Origin: Botrytis cinerea B05.10
Taxonomy: Eukaryota; Ascomycota; Leotiomycetes; Helotiales; Sclerotiniaceae
Assembly (NCBI RefSeq): GCF_000143535.2
Contig: NC_037319.1
Span: forward strand, 2,232,001 to 2,296,000
Length of the DNA stretch: 64,000 bases
Direction: 5' to 3'
In this document: positions 26,582-38,670 of the stretch, one piece after another
How the letters are laid out: each line of letters opens with the position of its first letter
Numbering within the stretch: position 1 is the stretch's first letter
Program-made: the position numbers and the translations under genes
Notes under the pieces: model-generated
What the model saw: only the letters and a program-made list of their open reading frames with translations
Database searches by the model: none
Told to the model about the DNA's origin: nothing

Positions 26582-28374
26582 TTTTGACCCAGACGCTAAT
26601 GTCAGTGTGTTTTGGAAACAGAATTTCAAGGACGTGTGAATATTCAACAGTCACGCGCGAATTCATGTAAGTGGTGGAGCTATCTACTAATGAATTAATG
26701 ACGGCGACCGAAGAATAAACTATAAAAGACAGGTACAACATTTCATTCGGGGACCATAGCTCCCTTTCGGGGTTGCCCGTTGTGAACGAACGGATACCGA
26801 ACGTTGCCCCTCAGCCTTGCACATAGGATGGTGGCAAATAAACATTCCACTTACTGCTTGATCGCGCAAAGGAACATACTTCTTCCGATCCGACGCCCGA
26901 GCTACCCCGCCTTCAGAGTTCATAAATCATAAAATAGTCGCCATAGAAGAAAAGTAGTACTGTAACAATAATTACAACTCAGTCTATTCAAATCATCAAT
27001 GTAAAACTCAAATTCCATCTCAGTCATCTGTCGAGATGTCTTCCAATGTACACACAATCGCAAAAAGCTTTTTGAACTATATGTTACGACGGATTAGTAA
27101 CAGGCTATAGAATCACCAATGTATAGGCTATAATGGTATTATAGGCCTCAATAATTCAGCTACAATATACCGGAGGATACTAGGTATCCAAGGAGAGCTT
27201 CAAATATATATATAATATTAATTATAGAATATTCTAGAAATATAAAATATAATTCCTAGAACAATAGGTCTTAGGAAATATTAAATATAACTTTGCAAAC
27301 TTTTTGCAAAATTATATTAATAATATTCTAAAAGATTAGTTTCAGAATAAAAGAATAAGTTAGAATTTTAAAAGTTATAGAATTAATATCTTGTAATGAA
27401 TAACTTAGGAACAATAGTATTTTAAAAGCAATTGACTATCTTAGTTATCTAAATGAAACGAAGATCTATATAAGGGAATAGATTTTATTACAATATAAAA
27501 TTTTATATTCAAAAAAAATAATTATTAGTTTTATTATTATAATTACAAGAATTGCAATCAATTACAATCTTATTGAATTCCTATTTAAAGTCTAATCTAA
27601 ATCATCTCGAGAGATCTCTAAACACTTTCATGTGACCCTAGAGGCAGCTCCCGTAACACGGTGATATGGCCCACTCGGTGTTAAACTACGTTATATCTAA
27701 ATTTTATTTATTATAATTTTAAAAAAAACCCCAATTTTCGCTTATTTTATTAATATACTTCTTGATTTTCAAGAAATCTATAAAATCTCAACTTTAAACT
27801 AATAATTTACATTAAATATAAAATTTAGAAAATAAATCCTCTTGTTTTAATAAATCTCTATCAAAAATAATTGAAATAATTAAAAAATATTTCTAGAAAG
27901 GTTTATAGAATAACAAATAAATTGAAAGTGTTTTCATTAATTTTTGATGTATTTTTGACAATAGGCTAATAGAAGTGCACAATGACTTTAGCTGATAAAA
28001 GGATCTTTCGACCTTCCTCGAGCTTACTCCGTGCATTGATATATGGTGTGTCATGATAGATCCTAGTCTAATAGATGCCGTCATAACCGAACGAATGTTG
28101 GCGGTAACGGATGTAATAATTATCGCCATGCTTATTTCCAAAATGTACCAAACATCTTGAAGAAGTCGGGCTTTTGGATACTGTTCCGTGCCCGTACCGG
28201 AAGAATAGTCGATATTCAAGGTTAGAATCCCGAGCTCTTGCTATACGAATGAAGTTAATGTAAAACGGCAAAACTCCATCTTCATCAGTATCATCTGATT
28301 AATATTGGTGATGAGAGGCATTCCACAACATCATTCTATTTCAATATACAACACCCCTGCTAATAGGGTTTACA
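26582..28374. other. Intergenic with small AT-rich (RIP-like) island
   Basis: The first 400 bases are the P450 upstream region. From about 27060 to 27900 the sequence becomes very AT-rich, like the block at 3-23 kb, and carries one palindromic repeat. A short GC-containing stretch at 27630-27680 (CCCTAGAGGCAGCTCCCG) lies inside it, possibly a less damaged transposon remnant. Nothing recognisable as a gene at 27900-28374; small open frames there have no family resemblance. Confidence 0.5.
27286..27316. repeat. Palindromic repeat copy 6 (31 nt), outside the nested insertion
   Basis: Left arm TATAACTTTGCAAA, centre CTT, right arm TTTGCAAAATTATA. This is the best-preserved copy, and its centre is inverted relative to the other five. 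It lies in the small AT-rich island, so the repeat is not confined to one retrotransposon. Confidence 0.78.
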
Positions 28375-30326
28375 TTATCGTTTTGTTTTCTGCCGTTTCT
28401 TGTCCTTTACACTCATATTGACACGTTTCTTAATCGCATCATGGGCATGTTTGTTGACCTGGGCTTTTTCCTTCTTCTTAACAACGGCATGCACCTCCTT
28501 TTTCTCCTGAACTACCGGTGCAGCCTCTTCCTCAAAGCCACCCCATTCCTCGTCTTCTTCTGGTGAGAATCCTTGAGCTTCCTCGGGTGCTATCTGGGCA
28601 TCGATGTTTATTTCCTCTGCATCTTCCTGATCCTTTCTGACTGGGAATCCCATTAAATCGCGTACGAGATGCCCACGTTCATCTCTCAGGAGCCCGGCTT
28701 CAGGATCAACCGTTGATGTTTGATCTCTCACAAATCCTGCCAGGAAGAATCCCATAGTAGCATTCTCATCTCCTTTGTTGGCTCGAATACATCCTTCTGC
28801 AACCACTTCATCACCATCGCATGCTTCTATAGAGCCTCGAACTGGCCATTCTCTCATGCCCCGAATTTGATTATCACGACGAAGAATCTTCCAACCCTTT
28901 TCTTTTGCAATATCAGAAGCCAAAGCCTTTTGAACAACAGATTCGTTTTCTTCGGCATGAATTGAACAAGTGGAGTAGGTGATCTTTCGAGCAGCAGGAT
29001 ACTTGAATGCATGAAGAAGAAGTTCCAGCTGAAATTCAGCAAGGGCGGTTAACCTCGCTTTCAGTTCGGCATCGCTATCGACAGCAGTAACGACTCCATC
29101 GTCATCAACCATTACTTCTAATGCATCTCCATCATCCTCGCGCTTTCGTTTCTTATTTGTCTCCTTCTTACTTGTTTCCACGGGCTCCGGTGCCTTCTTC
29201 GGCTTCTTTTTATTTCTAGAAGGTTTGGCAACGATTTCTTTGATACCTGGTAGATGTAATTCGGGCATGTCATCCCGACCAACAATTCCACTTCCCGAGC
29301 AACTGGGATCCAACAATAAAGCACCAACATTCTTGTACGTGCCGGAATTTGGGTCAGTCTTCAAGAAGTCATATCCAGCATGAAGTGCTGTAAACGTGTT
29401 TGACCCTGCCAAGTTGACCATCTTTTCCAGAGTTTCAGCTCTCCCTTTGTTCTTCTCAAATGCGTGAATAACTTGAGTAGATTCATCCGGTTCAGGAAGT
29501 CGATCAACTAAAATAGCCCCAATATGAGTGGTCTTGTTACCAGGTGCTGAGCAAGAGTCGATAATATCACCGTCTTCAGCCAGAGGATCAAGAAGATATG
29601 CTGGAAAGCATGACGCTTTGTCCTGGAAGATAATTTCTCCGGACTTGTATGCTACACTCTTTGAGAGATCAATATTTGGAGATATAGCAATAAGATTTGG
29701 AATGTGAACATCGATATACAAGCGTTTAGACCCACGATGTCTAACAGCATCAATTGTCGCTGCACGTTCAAATCCAGTAAAAGTAGATTCGAGCTGATCT
29801 TCAAGAGTAGTCTTTAAAGTATTGATACGGATCCAACGAGGGTAAGGTGCTTCAGATGTATCAGTTGCATTCTCCTGACCTGTCTCGACGTAGGCTTTTA
29901 GAGCTTCCATGGTGCTCATTTTCCTCCGAAGTCTTGCCTTGGTCAACTCGGCTTGCAATCTCCCCTTATGCCGCTCAATTGAGGCTCGCAAACCATGAGT
30001 AGCTGGGAGAGCAATTCCTCTCTTTGCCAAGAGTAAGTCATGGACAAGAAGAAGAGACAACGTTGGAGTTAGCTATAAATGACATTAGCTACTATTTTGA
30101 AGTTTCCATCAATCGCAATACTGACCTTTCGCTCTAAACGCAACAGATCCGCATTTTCGATTACATCCTTCAACACAGGACTCCATTTACACGTCTCTAT
30201 CGCCAGAGCATAGATTTGAGCTGGCTGTGATTTTAAATCTTTCTTGCTAAAAATTCTTGATCTTAAACTACCACCTTGATTAGTAGGAGCAGCTAGAACT
30301 TCAGCTGCCTCATAATAGAGCGACAT
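28375..30326 (-). CDS. 25S rRNA (cytosine-C5)-methyltransferase, Rcm1/NSUN5 type
   Basis: Two exons, 30126-30326 and 28375-30072; the joined frame reads LERK-LTPTLSLLLVHDLL. About 632 residues. SAM-dependent RsmB/NOP2/Sun-family enzyme: motif I region DSCSAPGNKTTHIG, motif IV DPSCSGSG and motif VI STCSIHAEENE supply the two conserved cysteines used in m5C transfer. The N-terminal region (LAKRGIALPATHG) matches NSUN5/Rcm1 rather than Nop2 or Trm4. By family knowledge it methylates a single cytosine in large-subunit rRNA in the nucleolus. The acidic then Lys-rich C-terminal tail (ending KKRVNMSVKDKKRQKTKR) fits nucleolar localisation. It is divergent from RLP24, another 60S assembly gene. Confidence 0.9.
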
Positions 30327-30727
30327 TGTATCTGTAAATGTTGAGGTGTCGAACTTAGAGATTATTGATGGAAAATATCAAAGTACAAATTTCTCGCGCT
30401 TGTAATTGGTCACAAGAGGGACTTGATGAATGTAAGAGATTATCACATCAACAAAAGACTGAAATCATTGATGAAGCCGGCTATATCCTCATCGCAGGAG
30501 ACGAAATTGAAAATCCTCTTCGATATGAAAAATTAATAAAATCAACAGAGACAAACAGGGGATAATTGTTTTGAGAGAATCTCAAATGGTAAGCACGTGC
30601 CATCGCTATCTTATCGGATGGCGCTAGTGAAAAAAGTCGGACATTCCTCCAAAATTTCTGAAGTCCATACTTATCCATCGACAATCCAGCACAACGACAA
30701 GCTGGTTCAGAAGGAAATACCGCCAAC
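30327..30727. promoter_or_regulatory. Bidirectional ribosome-biogenesis promoter with PAC- and RRPE-like boxes
   Basis: Four hundred bases separate the divergent starts of the rRNA methyltransferase and RLP24. CTCATCGC at 30488-30495 is the reverse complement of the PAC core GCGATGAG. TGAAAAATTA at 30526-30535 resembles RRPE (TGAAAAATTT). In ascomycete yeasts these two boxes control ribosome-biogenesis genes and are often about this close together. Motif matches are seen; function here is inferred. Confidence 0.55.
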
Positions 30728-31559
30728 ATGAGGTAAGAAACATTCCCGTCCATCTTTACATCCAGTCTCTTTCCGCAATTCTTGGAGTTTCGAGATTCCA
30801 ATCGCACTTGCAATCTTCTTGACGATAAAACCATCTATCGCAATCTCTACCTTTGCTAATTCATCAATAGAATCGAAACCTGTTACTTTTGCTCGCAGCC
30901 CTGCTATCCAAGTAAGGGCATAACGTTCGTTCGTAACGATGCGCGAACCTTTAGATTCTGCCGCAGTAAATGCCACAAGAACGTACGTCTAAACTACATG
31001 CATCCCTCTCCAATCCAGAACGCCGTAGACCCCCATCTCACCATTGCAACGTTTTCTGCAATGCTCAATTCTCAAGCCCTGACTAACATTCTCCCCTTTC
31101 TAGTTCAAAATGAAGCGTAACCCCCGTAAACTCAAATGGACCAAAGCATTCCGCAAAGCCGCGGGCAAAGAAATGGTCGTCGACAGCACTCTCAACTTCT
31201 CCGCCCGCCGCAACGTTCCCGTCCGTTACAACCGTGAGCACATCGCCACCACTCTCAAAGCCATGCAACGTGTATCTGAAATCCGGGCTCGACGCGAACG
31301 TGTCTTCTACAAGAAGCGTATGGAAGGCAATGTGGCCAGACAAAGAGAAGCCAACCGAAAATTGGTTGCAGAGAACGAGCACTTGCTACCCAAGATGCGC
31401 GGCAGCGAGAAGAAGAGACTCGAGGAGTTGGGAGAAGAGGTCAACGAGTTGGATTTGGAGAGAGAGCAAAGAAGTGTGTTTGGAAAGCAGAAGATCAGGC
31501 TCAAGGAATTGGTTGATGGTGGTGTTGAAGAGGCTGATGATATGGAGATGGATGATTAG
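30728..31559 (+). CDS. RLP24: Ribosome biogenesis protein RLP24 (pre-60S factor)
   Basis: Three exons: 30728-30732 (only ATGAG), 30871-30982 and 31104-31559, giving 190 residues. The joined start [20 protein letters not shown] followed by [11 protein letters not shown] gives the eL24-type zinc-ribbon cysteines (CxxC...CxxxC). Exon 3 ([17 protein letters not shown]...) matches the conserved Rlp24 body, and the acidic C-terminal tail [10 protein letters not shown] matches fungal orthologs. Starting at the internal ATG at 31110 would drop the zinc ribbon, so the micro-exon start is preferred. Rlp24 is the placeholder for ribosomal protein eL24 on pre-60S particles and recruits the AAA-ATPase Drg1. 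Confidence 0.92.
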
Positions 31560-33178
31560 GGGGATTGTGGAAACACCCGGTTTTGAGATTGATGTTTTAT
31601 ATGGCTTGCGGCTGGCCATCAGAAGCTGGTTTGGAAACAACAAGATTATTCCATCTGACCTCCTTCGAATCGCCAATACCTGGATCAGCAATGTTACAAG
31701 GACTTATCAAGAAGCACGTCATGAAAAGTCGATCTTTGTTAGGAAGGATGGAGTTTATGGATTTGTAAAAAGGGCGTTTTGGTATCACAATAATTATATG
31801 AGCCTATCTTAGGAGAATTTCGCAACACGAGAATTGCAAAAAAGGCCAAGATTCAAAATTTCCCTTGCTTCCATAAAGTCCAGTATCGAAATGAGTAGGA
31901 AAGAGAGAGGGAGGGAGGGAGAGAGAGGCACACGCATGGTTGTAAATAAAATCTTCTAACCATCATTCTCGGTAGCATGTGCATATATAGATAGCATCTC
32001 TAGGATTTTCTTCTATTTCAAAATTCATCAAATACCCACCCGCCTACCTACCTACCCATCCATCTCACAACCTCTTGTGTTCAATATTCCGATCTCATCT
32101 CATCTCATCTCATCTCATCCATCTCATTTCATCTCCCTCTCTCTTCAATTTCACCATCCCCCTTTCCCTTCCTCTTTCCCTTCCCTTCTTCTTTTATCCC
32201 TCCATCCCTCCATCCAACAACCAACAACCAACAACCAACAACCAACAATCAACAAGCTAATTGATTCTCTACAAAAACATCATTTTTACGATTGCAATCA
32301 ACAGGTCGTTCAAAAGGCTCAATACAAAATACACAAGAAAGAAGATCACTCATTATAGATTACACCATACCATACCATACCATACCATACCATATGCACA
32401 TCATATCACACCCTTCCCCATGCTCACTTTCTTCTTCAAAATTCTTACAAAAGTTCCAAGAGAATTCGATATCAAAGCCTAACTAATAGCAATAGCTTCA
32501 ATCCTATACACCTTCCTATATACATGTGATCCCAAAAAGCAAAATAAAAGCCATGCGGTGCCAGTGATCCATTGTCCTCCTTCCATATGAGTTCGTATCC
32601 ACTCATCATAACCATTGAATCATAACCGGCCATATCTAAAGTTTACCACCCATCCATCGTAAAAACCAAATATCAAATGCAAGTCTCCCTATTCCCCAAT
32701 TCTCTTTCCATTCCTTCCCTTTCTGTCCCATTTTAATTAAACACCGATCCCAGTCCCACCAATAAATGTACATAACAAAAAGCATAACCCATACTCCCAA
32801 CCTTTAACATATAAGACTCGTGGGGAAAATGTAACATGATCAAATAACCTTCCAATCCGATAACCTCCTTTGCATAACGCCGCATTATGAGTTGATGTAA
32901 ATATAAATGAGTAGGTGAGAGTGACTTGGTGGAGTGCCCAGGAAGGATAATCGTCGATATAGTAGTGGTATGCTTACAAATAAAGCAAGTAGGTAGGGTG
33001 GACTCTCACATTCTACAGAGGTAAAAAGAAAACAAAATCAAAAATTGCAAACACAATCTATATCGACGAGGCAATTCAAATGCGAGCCGCAAGGGAGCCT
33101 GATACAGGTGTCGCAGTAAGTTTGGAAACGCCCTCGAGATGAAATTGAGAAATACTTTGGAAACCCCTAATCAAATTG
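31560..33178. other. Intergenic between convergent RLP24 and forkhead genes, pyrimidine-rich repeats
   Basis: No gene recognised. It holds short simple repeats: (GGGA)n near 31905-31925, (CATCT)n at 32093-32122, CCAACAA repeats at 32214-32250 and (CATAC)n at 32364-32392. The right part should include the 3' UTR of the forkhead gene. Confidence 0.5.
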
Positions 33179-35278
33179 TCAATAGATATTTCGCAAATAG
33201 GAAAATGGAGAAACCAACTTTGTAAGATCAAACCCTTTTTCTTCTTCTTCTTCTTCTTCTTCTTCTTCCTCTTCAACCTCATCAACATCTGGCATCTGAA
33301 GTTTGCCGATAACTGCATTTTTGGTGGGACTCATAGCCGAAGCCCGTCGCATTGGGGGCGGACTGCTATCGGGAAGGGCGCTAGGTTGAAACCCCTTGAT
33401 AGGACTATTGTCATAACCACGATATCCATGTTGAGGAGTACCGTCAGCGAATGTCCAAAATGGAGCAGGGGAGCTAGTTGGCATGTGTTGACTTGGTCGC
33501 TGCGCAGTGCTTGGCGGTGCTAAATGAGGATAAACACGATGGGGAGCTGGCGTGACAAATGTGTTACCATCATCTTGTTGATAAGAAGATGAGAGGGTAG
33601 GTGGAGAATTGGGCAGATTGTCAGAAAATCCAGGGGCGTTCTTCTGAGCTCGTCGATGATGTCGAGGTAGTGGACTTCCATCGCCGGGGAAATCATGCTG
33701 TAAGCTTTGGATCCGGGGGGCACGTTCGGGGGTGAATTGCAGTCTGTTAGTTTGGTGTGGTCTCATTCGTGGTGAGCGTGAAGCTGGAGATTTCCTTTTT
33801 CTACTGACAGAATCCGGACTGGATTCATCATCGAACCCTCGATCGGCAGTGGTGATTGGTGATGCTGGCTGTGAAGATCCTCGGTGACCACCACCTCTGC
33901 CAGGAGCGGATTGTGCGAGTGCTGCAATTGTATCATAGCACGCAGGCTTGATAAACCACTTCTTACCTTTTCCGGGCTCATCCTTTCCACGTGGTATCTT
34001 GTCGTAATTTTGGTTAAGTGACAAGTTGTGGCGGATCGAATTCTTTTTCCCTCGTTAGCTTGGATCCAATCAAAAGATGAAAGAGATAACTTACTTGCCA
34101 GCCGCCGGGTGCTTGAAATCTGTAATAAGCGTATTTGGCCATGATGGCTTGGTAAATACCATTCAATAACAACATTTGATTTGGAGCTTCAAAAATTACT
34201 TGCGCAATCATTTGCGCATAACTGTAACCAGGCTTGATATGGTGATTGGAATCAAGACTGAGGTCGACATTTTCAGAATCATTCATAATCATTGTACCGC
34301 CCGCCGAATAACTCGTATGGGGTCTCTTGGCAGAACTCGGTACTTTCAGAGAGGTACGAGGAGTAGCAGCGCGTTGCCAATTAGCTGGCGCTGGAGCAAT
34401 CGCTTGTGGGACTCCATTCTGAACTCGGGCTCCATTAGTTGGAGGAGGCAAAGGAACATCATGAGGTTCCTCGCTATATCTCTCAACATCCTCTACATCC
34501 TCCGCGTCCTCCGCGTCCTCTGCTTCGTCGGCTTCCTCTACATCGTCCACGGCACTCTCAATTTTTCGCAGGTATTCCGGATCAACCTCAAAGGGACCAC
34601 CGGGTAAAACGAATATCATCTCGATGCCCGAGATATTGATGACATTTCCACTATGCAGCTCCTTTGGCCCATGATTGCGGTGAAACGTCGTATGGTTGAC
34701 TTTGGCTCCGTTGCGGCTATTGACTTGAAATCGCCATCCATCATCGAAGAATATTCTGGCATGTTGTCGCGAAATCATCTTGTTTGGACCCAGATCAATA
34801 TCGACCTCAGCAGCAGCTCCTGGAGCTTCTTCTTGACCCTCGTTCGGGTTGCGCCCAATCTGAACCTCCTGATCCTTGACATAATAAGTCCAACCCTTTC
34901 CAGCCAGCTTTGCGAAAGCTTGAACTCCTCCTCCGTACTCTTGTTCATATTTATCATCCGCGTGGTCTTCGAGAACTTGCACGACACCAGGTAAGCCCAA
35001 ATGTTTTTTGAGCTTAAAAATAATCTCCTCCTGGTTTTCCATCTCGGGCACGGCTGGTTGTTGATTTGCGGTTGGATGTTTGGATTTGGGGTTGGGTTTG
35101 GGTTCTGAAGCCTACATCTCTTATTAGTGGGAATGGCATATGCGCCATGATGAAATTGACTTACCCTCTTTCTTCTCTTCGGAGGGCGCGAAGGTGAGGA
35201 GTCGGGAATATCTACCTCCTCCCTCATTGAGTCTCGACGATAGGGTCTTTTAGCGGTGGTTGGCATTTTGGGATGCAT
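33179..35278 (-). CDS. Forkhead transcription factor with FHA domain (Fkh1/Fkh2-like)
   Basis: Three exons: 35165-35278, 34095-35111 and 33179-34042, all joining in phase 0, for about 664 residues. An FHA phosphothreonine-binding domain lies at about residues 110-215 ([21 protein letters not shown]). A forkhead winged-helix domain is at about 330-410, split by intron 2: [12 protein letters not shown] ... [19 protein letters not shown] ... GGWQ | [15 protein letters not shown] ... [10 protein letters not shown]. This FHA-plus-forkhead architecture is that of yeast Fkh1/Fkh2, which regulate mitotic genes and replication timing. An acidic run (34470-34560) and a GAA-encoded poly-Glu run (33240-33285) flank disordered regions. 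The C-terminus is uncertain: splicing near 33225 would replace the last residues with a tail ending LTATPVSGSLAARI at 33076. Start chosen at [12 protein letters not shown]; a second ATG follows four codons later. Confidence 0.88.
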
Positions 35279-36354
35279 ATTTTTTTGCGACAGCGTTGAC
35301 CCGGTGATTATTGCGCATAAGAAGTGGTATGGTTCGGGATGGCTGGAGATCGCTGCGAACAAGTAGAAAGAACAATGAGTATTGTGCCGTCGAGGAACTG
35401 GAGGCCTCGATGGAGAGGGGGAGAGGTGCAGCAACGCTTGCGACCAAAGAGTCAAAGAGTTGGTACCTGTAATGAGGGGAGGGGAAGGGGAGGGAAGGAT
35501 GCAGCGATGCGACAAAGATATGATGAAATAACTTACCACGGGCAAAAAGGGCCACGAAATGATTGATTGATTTGAGGCGCAATCGCAGCAATTAGCAATC
35601 AGCAAATGGATGTGCTTTATTGAGACGTGGTGACGAGGTTATTGGATTGAAATGGAATGAATTGCAAAGTAATTGTTTTTAAAAGAAACAATTTTTTTCT
35701 CTGCGGTTCTCCTTCCTTCAATAATCATGCAATGCATGTAACGCAATACCATCAAATCGCCTCTCCCTATCGTGTGGACCCGTCACGCGGAAGTCGCGTC
35801 CGTCCTTGTTTAAGGGACTGGGAGCTTGGATTTGAATGCGGAAATTTATTATTAATTGGTGAAGAATTCTTTGGGGAATTTATGGCCAGTTTTCTTGGGG
35901 AGAGGGAGAGTTTCTGTTCCCACGTAGAAAATGATTGTTATCCTTTGTGCGTTTGGAATTAATATTTGACAGAGGTAGTGAGGTAGTATTGTGTGTGTGT
36001 ATGAGTGTAAGAGAGTATGAGAGTATGAGAGTATGAGAGTATATGTGTGTGTGTGTGTGTGTGTACATGTATTTATATAAACAAGCAAGGACATTCTATT
36101 GTCTCTATGGTCGTTTGGTATTTTCCATTTTACATTTTGCTCGAGTGACTGAGTGAGTGAATCGAGCCATTCCGTTATATGATTGGCTGAACATGGGCTG
36201 GAAAACAATCGGTACACTTTTTGGGGCGTCCGTCCTCTTCTCCTTCTCCATAAAATTGACTATCGATCATGGAAGAAAGTGTCCAGGAGTGCCCAGGCGT
36301 GCTCGACGATACTAAAGTAAGTTTTCTGTACTTGGCATCTGTCTAAATGATATG

Positions 36355-36391
36355 ACGATGACGATGACGATGACGGTGACGATGACAATAT
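36355..36391. repeat. (GACGAT)n short tandem repeat
   Basis: About six near-perfect units immediately upstream of the first GC-rich hairpin motif. Confidence 0.8.
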
Positions 36392-36408
36392 TATATTTCA
36401 CATCTTCG

Positions 36409-36454
36409 AGCGCAGCGAGCTATGGGGGTTTGGGGGCTTGCCCCCATGATTGCA
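36409..36454 (+). repeat. GC-rich hairpin motif, copy A
   Basis: Reads CGAGCGCAGCGAG, then GGGGG-TTT-GGGGGC-TT-GCCCCC. The last part folds into a G/C hairpin, and the G-runs could form part of a quadruplex. A second copy with the same order of parts lies at 39830. Not coding. Confidence 0.7.
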
Positions 36455-36469
36455 GAGATTTACTGTGAT

Positions 36470-36655
36470 ATGATACTATGATACTATGATACTATGATAC
36501 TATGATACTATGATACTATGATACTATGATACTATGATACTATGATACTATGATACTATGATACTATGATACTATGATACTATGCTACTACAATACTATG
36601 ACACTTTGATACTATAACACTTTGATACTACAATACTACAATACTACAATACTAC
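36470..36655. repeat. (GATACTAT)n minisatellite
   Basis: About 14 nearly perfect 8-bp units, then decaying units (ACAATACT and similar) to about 36655. It starts just downstream of hairpin motif copy A. Confidence 0.9.
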
Positions 36656-37078
36656 AGTCAACCACTACATCCTCTAGACCGATTGCATACCAAACGGGAG
36701 TCATTCATGGCTTTACTCTTCTGCACATGGCGATACTACTTTAACTGGAGTGATTACATAAGATCCAAGTCTTAGTTGGGAAGAACTCACTATCTATCTG
36801 TCAGGACGATTTCTTCTTCTTAGCTGTGTCTCTAGTTGCTAATAAGCATTTCTACTTCTTATATCTAGTTGGTAGATCCATTAAGGTTATATCCAACTTA
36901 AACGCTCACTTGTTGCATTCATGACATGTATATATATAGTTACATATAACTATTATATATATTATATCCGCTTATATCTACTCGAGTACACATATCCATC
37001 CATCCCTCCATCTGTCCCTCAATCCATCACATCCTTCCTTCCCCCCAAGAATCCTTTCCCAACTTAATGCACCCTCAT

Positions 37079-37122
<44 letters not shown>

Positions 37123-37165
37123 ACACTCTCACACACCCTCACACACCCTCACACCCGCACTCACA
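37079..37165. repeat. (CTCTCA)n / (CACACC)n tandem repeat
   Basis: Consecutive CTCTCA units grade into ACACCCTC units on the plus strand. Confidence 0.8.
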
Positions 37166-38518
37166 CTTATTATCATCTGTGCTTTCTATTTACGCGTTAA
37201 GTTCGTGCTTGCCCTACATACATTACAATATCTCATCCCCACTTCTCTGCATAAGAACGTACCCTCCAACTTCATCACCCAGACATGATCTCGGTAGATC
37301 GATCTTCGCCCAGACAATATATGAACAATATATGAAACCCATAACTTATCAATTCTCCATTCCACGATTATCGAGTCGGTCATCGCATGTGAATCTTCTC
37401 ATACCATAGCCACCTACCTAGGTACTCAGATATTCGCAAGTTCTCGAGAAATCACAATACCTCCCTCTCTCTTAACCTTCCTTACCCGACTTGCGAAAAC
37501 CCGAACCGAACTAATACAAAAATACCCAACCAATTCCTCACTCTCCCTAGATAAAAAAAAAATCTACCACTCTGATCGTAGTTCTGATACATACTTGAAT
37601 CACTTGAATCACTTGAATGCACCACATCCATCGTACTTGGACTTGTCAACTACGATACTAGCTGAGACCCAAGTCACCACATAACGTCCTTGATACACCA
37701 TCGATCGACTCCCATCCCACAAGTTCCAGACCAAGAGTTGATCCGATCCACACGTGCCACATTTATATTAAGAAAGAGAGGAATCAAGATGCAACCCCGC
37801 ACAATTCTTGACCCGGATTCCGATTTAGACTTTTAAGCCTCATATATATATATGTGTGTGTGTGTGTGAGAGAGTGAGAGACAACATATATTGAATGATG
37901 TGATGTGATATAATATGGATATCCTTATGTATTGATCATTGTGAATTGATTTATCTGTGAATGGATTTTGAAGATGCGTGTTCTGTTCACTCACACTATA
38001 GACAAATTGAGAAACTTCCTATTTCATTCAATCATTCATCCACCCATCCTATCCCACATTCTACACAAAAAGATCCATTGCAAACAATCACAACACTCCT
38101 ACCCATCATTCACCTTGGACGGTAGACCATTCATTCACCATACTAGCCGCATCATAGCACACAAATTCCATCTCAATATACCATTCACCATACACACACA
38201 ACAAACCAACACGAATCCTCAGAGAAATAAACCCATATCATCACTACACGACGATAAGATTGACATCAAGTTCTCTTAGTATTACTATTGCTATTGCTAT
38301 TGCTATTGCTATTATTATTACATACCTATTACATACCTATTACATATCTACGATATAATACCATATATACATAAAACTCCACCTCTCCAACTCCAACCCC
38401 AACCCCAACATCCATCATCCAAACCAAGCCCAACCATTCTATTCTCCACTCCACTCCACTCCACTCCACTACTCTCTTCACATAAAATAGGAAACCTATG
38501 AAAAGAAGACAGAAACCA

Positions 38519-38670
38519 GCGTATTCAACAACATCAACAACATCAACAACATCAACAACATCAACAACATCAACAACATCAACAACATCAACAACATCAA
38601 CAACATCAACAACATCAACAACATCAACAACATCAACAACAAAAACAACAAAAACAACAAAAACAATAAT
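38519..38670. repeat. 9-bp (AACATCAAC)n minisatellite
   Basis: About 13 perfect 9-bp units followed by (AACAAA)n. The unit length is a multiple of three, so both strands give long open frames (Thr-Thr-Ser repeats or Val-Val-Asp repeats), but no start context or flanking protein sequence supports a gene. Confidence 0.9.

Noticed and set aside
27893..28219. 108-residue minus-strand frame
   Set aside because: No recognisable family, low-information composition and no splice or start support; left as intergenic.
30707..30976. Minus-strand 89-residue open frame upstream of the rRNA methyltransferase
   Set aside because: It lies antisense to the zinc-ribbon exon of RLP24 (CYFCS...[11 protein letters not shown]), which explains the open frame.
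36414..36454. Reading the GGGGGC...GCCCCC hairpin as a transcription terminator
   Set aside because: Intrinsic terminators of this type are bacterial. The setting is a fungal nuclear gene-poor region, and the motif recurs beside tandem repeats.
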